This document shows, piece after piece, positions 32,959 through 43,079 of a stretch of DNA of 64,000 nucleotides. Made by a program: the position numbers and the translations under genes. A model generated the notes under the pieces. That model did not search any database, was not told where the DNA came from, and saw only the letters and a list, made by a program, of their open reading frames with translations. Position 1 is the stretch's first letter; the number at the start of each line of letters is the position of its first letter. Origin of the DNA: Allacma fusca (lineage: Eukaryota; Arthropoda; Collembola; Symphypleona; Sminthuridae); contig OX359247.1 in NCBI GenBank assembly GCA_947179485.1, positions 39,966,801 through 40,030,800 on the forward strand, in the 5' to 3' direction.

Positions 32959-33680
32959 GGAGTATTGTTAATCGGGACTGAGGCTGGGGCTTCAGCGGGA
33001 GGGATCGGGCCATTCACCATTCCTTGGCGATCCTGACCATAGCCTCGGTTAACCCAATTCGGTTGTGGACCCTGAGAACGTTGTTGCTGGCCCTGGTATT
33101 GAGATTGTGGATTCCCTGGATATTGCGATTGTTGATTCCCTTGGTATTGGGGATTAGGACGAGGTCGTTGGTAATTCGGGAAATCATTATCCGGTTGTTG
33201 ATAATTCCGTTGAGGCGGAGGATTATTGGACTGCCGATAATTCTCCAGAGGCGGATAATTCTGCTGAGGAGGGTGCTCTTCAAATTGCATCAGATCCGGC
33301 GGTGGTTGATATTGCCTGGAATTGGCATTATAACCCGAAGAATTCAAATTCCCGTTGGAATGTGCCGGTGAATTCTGAAAATTTCCCTGAGAGGATACAT
33401 CATTATTATAATTAGGACATGGCGCCTGATTACCATTATGAAGGAAACGGGAATTACGTGTGTCCATGTTGGACATGATGCGAGAGGTGTTACCATTCAC
33501 CACATCCCGCTGGAAATCTCGACATTGCTTCCAGTGGTGATTACTGCGGTTGCAGTAATCACAGACCAACTGATTTGTAGCCCGTACTGAACTTTCGTTC
33601 AGTTGTGGAGTCTGGGAAGCAGACGTGGAGGACCGAGACCGGACATCGGAGTGTTCCGCAAAAGTCCTCGGATGTTCTTA
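32949..33680 (-). CDS. gag: gypsy nucleocapsid: CCHC zinc knuckle and Gln/Asn/Pro-rich tail
   Basis: This frame is open from about 33680 to the TGA at 32949. It contains one zinc knuckle, CDYCNRSNHHWKQC, fitting CX2CX4HX4C, the RNA-binding motif of retroelement Gag. Upstream is a Ser-rich linker (VRSRSSTSASQTPQLNESS); downstream is a long Gln/Asn/Pro/Tyr-rich region with NPQYQGN and NPQSQYQGQ repeats. It is -1 relative to the main gag frame, which stops at 33599; the two overlap by about 80 bp. No slippery heptamer is evident in the overlap, so a one-base deletion in this copy is the simpler reading. Confidence 0.8.
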
Positions 33681-34372
33681 ATGAACTCCGGGATGTTCCG
33701 GGAAAGCGTGACGGCAAAGGAGTCGATGGATGGAGGCAGCTTCCCACGAGCCTTCTCAATGATGGCATCATCCGTCATCCGGGGATCCAGATCCAGGCAT
33801 AAATGTTGCAATTCTGCAACAAAAGAATCAGCGGACATCCCTGCTGTATAGCGGAAGGAATCCTGGGCTGCCTGCTTCGCTGGCTTGAGGTTCTCATGGT
33901 CGAACCTCCGGATGAGGCTGGAAGAGACAAACTGCCATATTTCCTTGGCAGGTTTTCCCATCTCCTCATAGAGGCGGATCCGGGGAAATTCGGAACGGAA
34001 CCATTCCTGGACGGCCTTGTCCGGGGACTTCTGGAAGAATTTCCTCAAGTTAAGCACCACGGAATCAGGACTAACGAACATGTCCTTGGAGTAAAAATCC
34101 ACATGGCGGACGAAGGCCCTAGGGTCATCGTCGCTATAATATTGTTCGACTTCAGCCCGAAAGCGATCCAAGCGTCTGTACTTCTCATCAGATGACTTTG
34201 GGTTAGGTGCGCCGAGTAAATCAGCGACAGGGACGTTCATCTGTGATGGACCCAACATGGTGTGTCGAGTGAAAGGATCCAGATGTCCACTAGATTGTTG
34301 TGGTGGATCAGTGGGAGAACGAAAGAAATCCCCGAAACGGTCAAAGGAAGTCCAAGCAGATTGTTGATCCAT
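33599..34372 (-). pseudogene. gag: gypsy gag, capsid region, broken before the zinc knuckle
   Basis: ATG at 34372, 257 codons. It is a helical capsid-like protein: RRLDRFRAEVEQYYSDDDPR, then FVRHVDFYSKDM, then KAVQEWFRSEFP, and IWQFVSSSLIRRF, in the style of retrotransposon Gag proteins (rich in aromatic and basic residues, no signal peptide). The frame ends in RLLPRLHN-stop (33599), without a zinc knuckle. The knuckle is encoded in the -1 frame just downstream, so Gag is interrupted in this copy or needs a second frameshift. Confidence 0.8.
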
Positions 34373-34627
34373 TGTTGAAATAGGTTGCGTCTAAAAAAAA
34401 TTGCTAGCACGGACAAAGGTGTAATTTGAATAATTACAAAAACCTATAAACGGATGATAATTAGTAATCCAAAAATGTCAATTAGAATTAAATTGTAAGT
34501 TGTAAGTCTCTGTGGTATAATCGAATTCAATTTTAAATGCAATGAATGCAAAGTGAGATTTGTGTAGTTACTGTGATGATGAATTATGATAATTAGTCAA
34601 AGATGCTAAATAAATAGTCACACAATA

Positions 34628-35554
34628 TTCAGTATTCAGTATTCAGTATTTATTTAGGAATCTTTTCGGGCGACGCCCATATCATCCTTATACAGTTCCA
34701 TATGGTTTTCAAAGAGAGTTAATAAAATTAAATCTAATCGCACAGTTATGAATATAATTATAAATATCACAAATAAAATCCTGAGTTGGGTTTCTAAAAA
34801 GAGAAAAAAGAGATGCCTCTGATTTGTAATTACTTATAGAGTATTTTCCCAAGATATGGTTTCTTGGGAGGTCAAATAACCTACATCTAGTTAAGACATG
34901 CAAAAGATCGTTCTGTTCCTGGAGATTGCATTCCGTGCAAAGGTCTGGGCAAGTGAGTTTGAATTTTACCCGGGTTGTATAGAGAGTGGTCGAGTTTAGT
35001 CTAATATTTGTAAAAAGTCTTATGTATTTCAGTGGTATGTGATGAGTAAGGTAACCGGATGTGGAGAAATGGTTCTTAATAAACTTATAATTAGGGAAGG
35101 TGGTTGAGGAAATAATTCTGGTCAAGTCTTCTTGTACAAACGTCTCGTGAATTACTGCCATAATTACGGGAAAGAAGCCGGCAAGGTATTCAGGGGATTG
35201 AAACTCCCAAACCGCAGCGAAATCATGTTTGTGTAGAATGTCACGGATAACGTTTGGCCATACCGCCTTTGGTCGGTTCGGGGGGTCATTAAGACTAACA
35301 AATTTTAATCGTTCATAGCAGATTTTAACAAGGCGATTTTCTGCCATTAGCAAGACTTTAAACCAAAACCTCAGTGCCCATTTAATGACCCGGTAAAAGA
35401 CCCTGGATCTGCCTGTTTCTACTCTGACGGCATAGGAAGGGGTAGTCTGTGGGAGCCAGAGTAACTTTTTCAAGAACTGGTTCTGCACAATTTCTAGCTC
35501 ATGTTTAGTGTTTAAGGACCATAGTTCTGCTGCATAGGTCATTGTGGGGATGGT
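34628..35554 (-). mobile_element. 5'-truncated LINE with 15-bp TSD, inside the gypsy leader
   Basis: Flanked by the 15-bp duplication AATAGTCACACAATA (34613-34627 and 35555-35569). Oriented on -, it encodes the C-terminal end of a LINE reverse transcriptase (TYAAELWSLNTKHELEIVQ, later CPDLCTECNLQEQNDLLHV), including a CCHC-type cysteine motif, ending at 34709. The 3' end has the conserved hairpin-like GGGCGTCGCCCGAAAAGA and a tail of ATTCAGT-type repeats (34628-34650). It inserted after the gypsy family acquired this leader, probably after this copy landed. Confidence 0.9.
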
Positions 35555-36637
35555 AATAGTCACACAATAGTAATTAGATAATATCGGAGGATCGACAGTC
35601 CTGGATATTATCATATGCAAAAAAACGAGATATTATGTGAATGGGAATAGCGTCCAAAATTATCGAAAATTCAAAAATTCAAAAAATATTGAATGATATC
35701 AGTAGGAACACAACCTTCGAAAAATCAAAGTCTAAAAACGAAGATACCTAGAATCGAAGATAATTCTAACACAAAAGGAATAATTAATTAAGTCTTCGTT
35801 AATAGATTTCCAAAATGATGATAATTGTATTAGCAATAATAATCAGTATTATTCAAAATGGACCTGAATGGAATAGCCGCAGATAAATTATCAGGAGCGT
35901 CTCAACCGTGAGGAATACAAAGGCTGACCTCGGAGGAGTTGACCGCACAATCAGCACTGATTGTATGTTGAAGGTCCCTATGCCTTATCTTGAATGGCAG
36001 AGGGAATGGACTGATGACCACGCCGAACTTTGAAATCCAAGATGGAGGATCTTCAAAATTATGAATGTAAACCTCAAGAGCTCAAAAAAATACAAATGGA
36101 TTAGTGACCATGCATAAATTTCATGTAATTCGTGAAAATACTTGATAGAATGCTGTGGTAAAAGCGGACGATTAGATTTCCAACATAAACTGTAAAGTAC
36201 AATGGACCGTAATTAATTAATTTCTGAAAATTAGGAATTGAATGTGAGCAGGTTCGTGGATAATTGTTGTGATCACAGCGTACGGGGGCGAAGTGTATTC
36301 AGACAAAATAATTTCAAAATTGCAATTAAATATTGAAATTCCGAATGTACTGGGATTAATTCTCAGGTATGGAATATACGTAGGGAGGATCACAGAGTAT
36401 ACGGAGGATATAAAAATTCAATAGGAATGAACGTGCGAAGTGGGAGCAAAGCAGGAATTGTAATTTTAAATAATTGCAATTCGAAGGCTCTTCCAACGTA
36501 TGGACTGTAGGTAGGTATACGAACTATACCACTGCACAGTAATTAAGAGAGTTATAATGTATGACTATTCTTCATAAATTTCAAAAATTGGAATTTGGAT
36601 GAATAAACGAAATTCAAAAATAAATTCCAATATCAGA

Positions 36638-37766
36638 AGTCCAAGCCCAAACCTCAAAATAAGCTATCGATCGTATAGGATACAGGCGGCCCCATAACAT
36701 CCAACAATTTTTTAAATATTATTTTTTGGAACTGTAGTGGATACAATAATTTCTTAAATTTAAACTCAGCTGACAAGGGTCTTATTTTAAGAGCCGACAT
36801 CTTTTGCCTTGCCGAAACTTGGCTCCCTAACCTTGATTGTGAATTTCTAAACCGTAACAATGATTTTAAAAATTTTAACATGTTTATAAACCCTGCTTCT
36901 AAGCAACACCATTTAGGGAGACATAGTGGAGGTATTTTAGTTTTCATAAGTAAACATTTCACTATTATTAAACATTTTAACACTTATGATTTTTTATGTA
37001 CTTACATACTAAGGCACCAATCATCACACAAGTTATTAATTTTGCTGTTCCTTTATGTAAAGCCAAGTATGGATAACAATGCCTTCGTAAAGAAATTAGA
37101 GGACGTAATTGAAGAAATATCTTGTGAATCTCCAGCAGAACTTGCGTATGTTATTGGAGACTCCAATGCAAGGGTCGGTCAGATGAATTTTCCCCCTAAT
37201 GCAAACATATAATGGCAGTATTATTTGATCACTACGTAGAAGATGATCTACGTCGGGTAAATGAGTCATCAACACTCCCTATGTATAAATTCATCAAATC
37301 TCATTTTTCTACGTCAGAGTACTTATGCCACAACATTCCTTTACAATATATCCGATTAATCTCAAATATTCGGCTTGACTCACCCTCCCTGTATACAACC
37401 AAGGTTAAAATCAAATTCACATACCCAGACCTATGCATTGGATGCAACCTCCAAGAACAAGATAATTTGCTTCACCTCTTTACAAGATGTAGTATGTATG
37501 ATTACCCCAGACGGGTACATTTGGGAAAATATAACATAAATAAGATTAATTCCGAACTATCTCTTCTCTCTTTATTTAGGAACCCAACCAAGGATCTCAT
37601 GTGCGATACTTTTAGATTTATTTTTAATTGCAGTGTCAGGAATGTCTTCCTGACAACTGTCTTATACTCTCCTTAATTTTATTACTATACCTACTGTATG
37701 GATGATATGGGCGCCGCCCGAAAAGATTCCTAATAAATTATCATTGAATTGAATTGAATTGAATTG
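36638..37766 (+). mobile_element. internally deleted LINE with 16-bp TSD, inside the gypsy leader
   Basis: Flanked by AAATTCCAATATCAGA (36622-36637 and 37767-37782). The 5' part encodes an APE-type endonuclease N-terminus (IIFWNCSGYNN, FCLAETWLP, GGILVFIS, VIGDSNARVGQ; about 36711-37212). Then the sequence jumps straight to the RT C-terminus (37212-37676: FIKSHFSTSEYL, CIGCNLQEQDNLLHL). The entire RT core is missing. The 3' end has GGGCGCCGCCCGAAAAGA and a (TTGAA)n tail. The family is related to, but distinct from, the LINE at 34628-35554. Confidence 0.9.
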
Positions 37767-37984
37767 AAATTCCAATATCAGAGACATATAACTGTGTGGG
37801 GTAGAGTGACTGATGGAAATGATACAGTAAGCACGATGAATTAAACTAATAATAATACGCTGGGGTGATATGAGACGGGTCACAAAAAATGACAAAGTTC
37901 AGAATTACTTCAAAATAATTATTCACTCGTAGGAGAAAAAAGTATGCACTCGTACTAGTAAAATAACAATCAGTCGTAACAGGC

Positions 37985-38850
37985 TAGGAGATTCAGTGGC
38001 AAAAATTATTCGGAAAAATGAAATTGCAGTAGTAAGGCCTTCCTACCGTATGGACACTGGAGGAAAGTACGTGAGAGGCCCAAAAAGCAATAGGCTCAAA
38101 AATTTCAAAAATTATTTTGAAGGAGCGACGTGAGACTAGTATAGTTTCAAAAATAATAATGAAACCAAAAAGAAAATTGGCCAAATAAATGCTGAGTCTG
38201 TGAGAGGATAACAGGGAAAAAGAAATTACACTTGTAAGGTCTTTCCTCAGCACGGTCAAACGAAAATGGCCAGAGGAAGTGGAGATTCAAAATTAATTCA
38301 AAAATAAATATGCCACGCTTCAAAATAAGCTGAAATTTTGAAAGTGCGGCAACTCTAATCAAAGATGGAATTGCATGAATGAGAGTGACGAGTGAGAGCA
38401 AAATTAACTCACACGGGCAAAATACAATTCTAAGGCTTTTCCTACCAGTGGTCAAGAATAATTTGAGGATTACCGTAACTGACAGAATTATGTGACAAAT
38501 AACGAGCGTACAGAATTTTTTGAGTAGGGAATCAGGAAAATACAAAATTCCGAACTGGATTCCAAAATTATTGGGAATTTGAGCAAAAATGAGATGAGGG
38601 AATTAAGCGTGAAGAGAAAGGTACAATTATAAGGCTTTTCTACTGTGAGCCACGTTGTAGGAAGGGAACTACACTGTGATAGAGGGGCAATGTGAGACCA
38701 AGCCAGGTTTTTCAAAATATAATCAAAAATTTCGATAATACGAAGAAACCTTAAATAAGCCTTATGCAGGAAGTAGATGGGTCAAAAAATAATTGAAAAT
38801 TAGAGTTCGTTGATTGTACGACCGTGCACTTAGAATGCAAGGCAATGCTT
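37985..38850 (-). repeat. degenerate tandem repeats of about 200 bp in the gypsy leader
   Basis: A motif of the type taaGGCttTTCCTAcc recurs at about 38035, 38235, 38432 and 38631, with a weaker match near 38840, that is every 197-200 bp. Each is preceded by acaatt- or aaatt-type sequence and followed by a GTGAGA-like stretch. A similar piece (cgaaggctcttccaacg) is at about 36485. The repeats are too diverged to be a recent satellite. Confidence 0.6.
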
Positions 38851-39519
38851 ATGAAAGAAACGGCGTGGTCGCGGCGTCCCTGACCCGAAATAATAAAAAG
38901 AACCGAAATGAATTTTGGACCCAAAAATTTCCACACCGAAAGTAAGGTAAAAATTCCGAAAATAAGTATACAAATGGAATGAGCAATAATTATTTGAAAC
39001 GGCTAAGAAAATTGAAGATAATTCCCAAATCAGAGCTTGAGTGGTAGTAAAAAAATCACGAACTCATATACCAAAATACGAGAAAAATTACTCCAAAAAT
39101 AAATCCGAAAATAATTTCTGAATCACACTATCACTTTAGCATACAATATACTGAAAAACTGAATCATAATTTATTCAAAATAAGGTGCATGGTCAAAATA
39201 AATTCGGTGAGAAGGAGAGTGAGTGAAATTCAAGTGATACATTCACCTTACCTGGTCATCCAAAACGAAAAATCCAAAATTACTCTGAAATTAACACACT
39301 TTTCACTTACAGTTCAGTTCAGTTCGGTGTCACTGAAAGGTTTAATTGGAGCACAAGAGTTCAAGTCACAAGTAATAATCCACCGGATTTTCCAAATTTT
39401 ACTATTATTTGGAAAATGAGAAATCCTAGTAGAAAGTTGGAGAGCCGGGATGAGTAGATGTGAACGGCGTGGTGAGTCCAATGCAGTACTGCTGGGCACG
39501 GAGGACGGCGTGGGAGAAG

Positions 39520-39639
39520 ATGGCGGCTCAGAAGTGTGAGCTGATGGCCACGCTGTTCCTTCTGCTGCTGATGCTGCTGGGGCGGAATGAGACGCGTGGT
39601 CTCAGCAGCTGGAGAGGTGAGGACCCGCTGGCTTGCTAA
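39520..39639 (+). other. signal-peptide-like 39-codon frame antisense in the leader
   Basis: On the + strand, opposite to the element's genes, ATG at 39520 opens MAAQKCELMATLFLLLLMLL, a good signal peptide, followed by GRNETRGLSSWR. At 39616/39617 the sequence GAG/GTGAGG is a good splice donor; if unspliced, the frame stops at 39637-39639. The region is GC-rich compared with its surroundings. It looks like the first coding exon of a secreted-protein gene captured in antisense, but may be coincidence. Confidence 0.35.
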
Positions 39640-39652
39640 GGCAGAGGGGGAA

Positions 39653-39670
39653 AGCCACGCACCTCCACCA
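39653..39670 (-). other. candidate primer-binding site
   Basis: In element sense, five T's after the LTR, TGGTGGAGGTGCGTGGCT begins with the TGG expected to pair with a tRNA CCA end. The matching tRNA could not be identified by eye, so this rests on position and TGG. Confidence 0.5.
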
Positions 39671-39675
39671 AAAAA

Positions 39676-39999
39676 TGTCAGGATTGACTTTCCTAATTCT
39701 AAATAACTAAAATATAACTAATAGTCTCTGAAATTATGAAAAACTAAACTTGGGACTAGGATACTCGTAATTATGAGAGCGCACCAAATGAAAAATAATG
39801 TTGAGAGGAGGCTCAAGTGTGGAGCGTTTGAGTTCTTGTGAGAGAGTCCTTTATTCCTCTGTCGCAATAGTCCAGCAGGACTAAACCTGAAGTGGAGGAT
39901 GATTGGAACTCCCAGTTCCAATCACCCCACTTACCCTTAAATATACATAAGTATGGGAGTACTTGTACTCCCATAAGGATGTGTGAGACCCCTCTCACA
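39676..39999 (-). repeat. 5' LTR of the gypsy element
   Basis: 324 bp, identical to 21432-21750 except for the 5-bp indel near 39700. It contains the same three hairpins, TATA-like box and AATAAA (complement of 39850-39855). The 4 bp outside (AAGG, 40000-40003) match those before 21432. Confidence 0.95.
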
Positions 40000-40164
40000 A
40001 AGGCATTGGATAATTTATCATTAGCACAACTTCGGTAAACATAATTTTCCTACCAATGCAGTTTTAACATTAATATTGATATTGTCCAGTACAAAATTAG
40101 GTTTTTTACACATCGCCACTGTGGAATACAGAGGATGTATTTATGAGAATGCGGAAATTTGTAT

Positions 40165-40455
40165 CTAGTTGTTTAAATCTACTCTGGATTTCTATGAAAA
40201 TCAATTCACAGCCAGTAATAATTTCTCGGGTAGCAATAATGCTATTTGAGTTTCCCTGTTGATATTTTCATCAGTGCGTGTCTCATTTTCTGATAACAGT
40301 ACTTATGCTACTTGTATTCCAAAATAGAAAATTTGAAGCTGTCTAAACTAAAAATATACTTAATGTATCATGTTAAATAATACTCTAACTTACTTGGGGT
40401 TCTCATCAAAACCGGATATATTTATTCTGGAGTGTTTCAATTACTAGAATGTTGA
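40165..40455 (-). repeat. inverted copy of 18298-18560
   Basis: On the minus strand this reads the same as 18298-18560 with few changes (landmarks attgaaacactccagaataa, ggttttgatgagaacccc, aaatatcaacagggg). It is a piece of the protease-upstream duplication block in inverted orientation, directly outside the gypsy element. Confidence 0.85.
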
Positions 40456-40479
40456 TAAAACACAATATAAAATAAAAAT

Positions 40480-41437
40480 CAGGGATGGGAATTCGAATCG
40501 GAATTAGAATCGGAATTATATTCAAAAAATTCGGGTATCCGAATCGATATTAGAATCGGAAGAAAAATCAACTCGGTATTTGTATCCAAAATTGGATTAG
40601 AATAAAAACAAGGGTATTTGAATCGGTATTCGAATATTTTTTAATGAATTCGGATTCCAATAAAGTATCGATTTCATTGCGTTTTATACTTCCACATGGG
40701 AGAAAAAGTTCATAGGAAGGATTTTTTGAAAGCCGCACACATGCAATTATAAAACCCAAAGGGGAAGTAACGAACGTTTGGCAAACGAAAAGTGTATGGT
40801 TGGTAATGGGCAGTGATTTATAGCCCGTTTTGCAAACATTCCTACAAATAGGTTGAGATTACTGCATGGTGTCTGTCTTACAGGACGATTAAGTGAATCA
40901 AGTTTCTCCTTTCTTAAATCTTGTTCTCATCATGAGGATGGGTAAAACTAATTCTGTAGAAGTGCATTTTAGATACGATGTGTTATCAAACAAATCGATT
41001 TGAAAATAGGTACTGTCAGAAAGAGCTAACCGGAAAATTAGTTAGGCAGGTTAACAGAATACTCGGAATTTTATAGAAATGTTATGGGATCAATCCTCGC
41101 TTTTCCAGTTACTGAAATTTCAGTTGAGTGTGTTTTCTGCGCTTAAATTTATATTAAATGATTTGCGTGGTAATGTAGATGCAAAAACGCTTAATGTGTT
41201 ATGTATCGCTTATTTGTTTGCGATTAAATTGTTCTTTTGAATAAATTTCCATTTTTTGTACGAATATCCGAAAAGTATTTGAATCGGAATTCAAATTCAG
41301 GAAGTATTCAAATATATTGGAATCCATATCGGAATTCAAATTTTTAAGTAGTATAAAAAATAATTAAAATTGAAATCGAAATTAGAAAATATCCGAATCC
41401 GAATTTAAATCCGTATTTTTCCGATATCCCGTCCCTG
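40480..41437 (+). mobile_element. hAT element, GAATCGGAAT family, with decayed transposase end
   Basis: Ends CAGGGATGGGA and TCCCGTCCCTG (inverted), TSD ATAAAAAT (40472-40479 and 41438-41445). Subterminal arrays of GAATCGGAATtagaatcgg type on the left, and the same motif in both orientations on the right. The core has a transposase C-terminal relic (41093-41240). Confidence 0.93.
41093..41240 (+). pseudogene. hAT transposase C-terminal relic
   Basis: One frame reads PVTEISVECVFCA, stop, IYIK; the next frame continues as KFILNDLRGNVDAKTLNVL. This matches the hAT dimerisation region (SxERVFS followed by a Leu/Asn helix). It has at least one stop and a frame change. Confidence 0.65.
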
Positions 41438-41445
41438 ATAAAAAT

Positions 41446-43079
41446 AAAACCGACAATGTAGTTTAACGAAGACTTCAAAGTTCAAAAGTAAACAAATTTA
41501 CTCATAAACAATCAACTGTTTCAAGATAAGATTGGGTTTATTTTGGTGAATTCAGAAATACACCCTTGTCACTCCTGTCAAATAAATTGTTAGGTTTCAA
41601 TTGTATATGTACGTCAATGTGGATATTTTGTTGGGTATTATGAAAATTAAAAAGAAAATGCATGCAAATGGTAAATGTTCCAATTTAAATGGACGTCGAC
41701 AGTTTTATTGTCGGATGCAAAGCTGGGCACATATCCTACATTTATGCATAAATATACACAGTTTTTTATGTATGTTCGCACATTTTCCGAATATTTGTAT
41801 GTATTTTATGTAGGCTGTGTGTTTCCACTAAAAAAAATGTTTGATACATATATGTATGGTATGAATACTGTATTTACGAGTATGTATGTTTAAAAGGCCG
41901 GGGAGATTTACTTATGTATTATGTACGCACCGTGTATGTTCAGCGAGCTCCATCTGTATTTTCTTGGCACGGTCTGTGTTTATTAGTGTATTCACATTTA
42001 TTATTTCCTGCTGCAATGCAAACGATTTCTATACGTTGTGACTGAAATCTACGAAACTAGAAATTAATAATTTTAAACTTAACTAATTAACAATATACAC
42101 GCGCGAAGCCATGCTTCATTAGTTTATATAAAGGATTCAGAACGTTCTACATGCACTTTTATAGGCACGTGTACATATATTTATGCATAAATTTATTTAT
42201 ATGATGAATATATGTATGATTACATTTCGGGACAAATTTATGTATGCATATATGTATGATTGCATTTCTGGACAAATTTATGTATGCAAAATGTATGCTC
42301 TTCGTAAACTATAAAATGTATGTAGGATTTAGGATACGCAATCTTTTTGCCCAGCTTTGGTCGGATGGTTAAAACAAGTGAGCTTCGTATATTCTTCCAA
42401 GACCATTGTAAATTGTAAATATAAAGGCAACTATACGTTCTATTTAAGATGAAGCGATCTTTAACGAGAGGAATGTGATTCATTTATAATATGTACACAA
42501 CAATTTCCAACTGGATTTTTCATGAGTTGTTTTATGAACTTCAACTCTTATTTTGCACACACAGTAGTGATTGCAGGTTGAGATTTGATCTATAAGTATT
42601 ATTACGCATCCTTTCATTTGTTACTTTCGTCACTCTGCAGGTACTTATTACATACATATGTACATATGTAATGAATGCCAACGTAATCTCTTCCTCCTTT
42701 CGAACAGCAGGGCCACGCAGAATGGCAGAATGATCGCATTATCGGTTTTGATAATTACTTACTAAACAGATACCAGTTTCTGCGATTAGAATAGATACAG
42801 TTCATAACTAACCCCAAAGCATAATTTTGAGTGGTCTGGCTGATCGGTGTTTCAGCTACAAAATATAGCTCCACTAATTTGAACTGCGATACCCAGTGCT
42901 TTGGTTTTGTATGCATTTGTTACATGTGCACATATTGTGGGCCTAGCAATTATTAGAGGAAAAATACTCTTTAAATCAATTCATAAACCTGACCTGGGAT
43001 TTTCAGTTTCTGAGACTAAATTTGTGACTTGGAAATATTTTGGTAACTATTGTGCAAACTATACTTCTATAAGAATATA
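41446..43079. other. no gene; low-complexity ATGTATG-rich DNA
   Basis: 41590-42310 is rich in TATGTATG/CATACATA motifs, with a short direct repeat at 42200-42290 (tatgtatgattacatttcgg and tatgtatgattgcatttctg). Frames at 41601-41893 arise from this composition. 42980-43060 resembles 17390-17480 (left edge of the segmental duplication). No gene is supported. Confidence 0.55.

Larger units (their letters stand above)
34373..39675 (-). other. very long 5' leader of the gypsy element
   Basis: About 5.3 kb between gag ATG and the 5' LTR (about 3.2 kb after removing the two LINE insertions). No long frame of its own. It is built partly of degenerate repeats (37985-38850, and similar pieces around 36480). 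The LTR-proximal 200 bp is GC-rich and antisense-coding in appearance (39520-39639). Typical gypsy leaders are a few hundred bases. Confidence 0.75.
21432..39999 (-). mobile_element. giant Ty3/gypsy LTR retrotransposon with BTB ORF (18.6 kb)
   Basis: Two LTRs in direct orientation (21432-21750 and 39676-39999) differ only around one 5-bp indel, and the flanks are AAGG on both sides (21428-21431 and 40000-40003), so the whole 18,568-bp span inserted as one unit. Coding is on the minus strand. Order 5' to 3': LTR, primer-binding candidate, leader of about 5 kb, gag, nucleocapsid, protease, RT-RNase H, integrase with a long tail, a low-complexity frame, a BTB ORF, a 117-aa ORF, polypurine tract, LTR. 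Two LINE fragments with their own TSDs (about 2.1 kb together) are inserted in the leader. The element is about 16.5 kb without them, far above the 5-9 kb usual for the superfamily. Several breaks suggest this copy is nonautonomous. Confidence 0.95.

Noticed and set aside
33024..33371. 115-codon hydrophobic frame on + opposite the nucleocapsid
   Set aside because: Antisense shadow of Gln/Asn/Pro-rich codons.
33590..33690. Programmed frameshift between capsid and nucleocapsid
   Set aside because: No X-XXY-YYZ heptamer in the right phase in the overlap; kept only as an open question in the findings.
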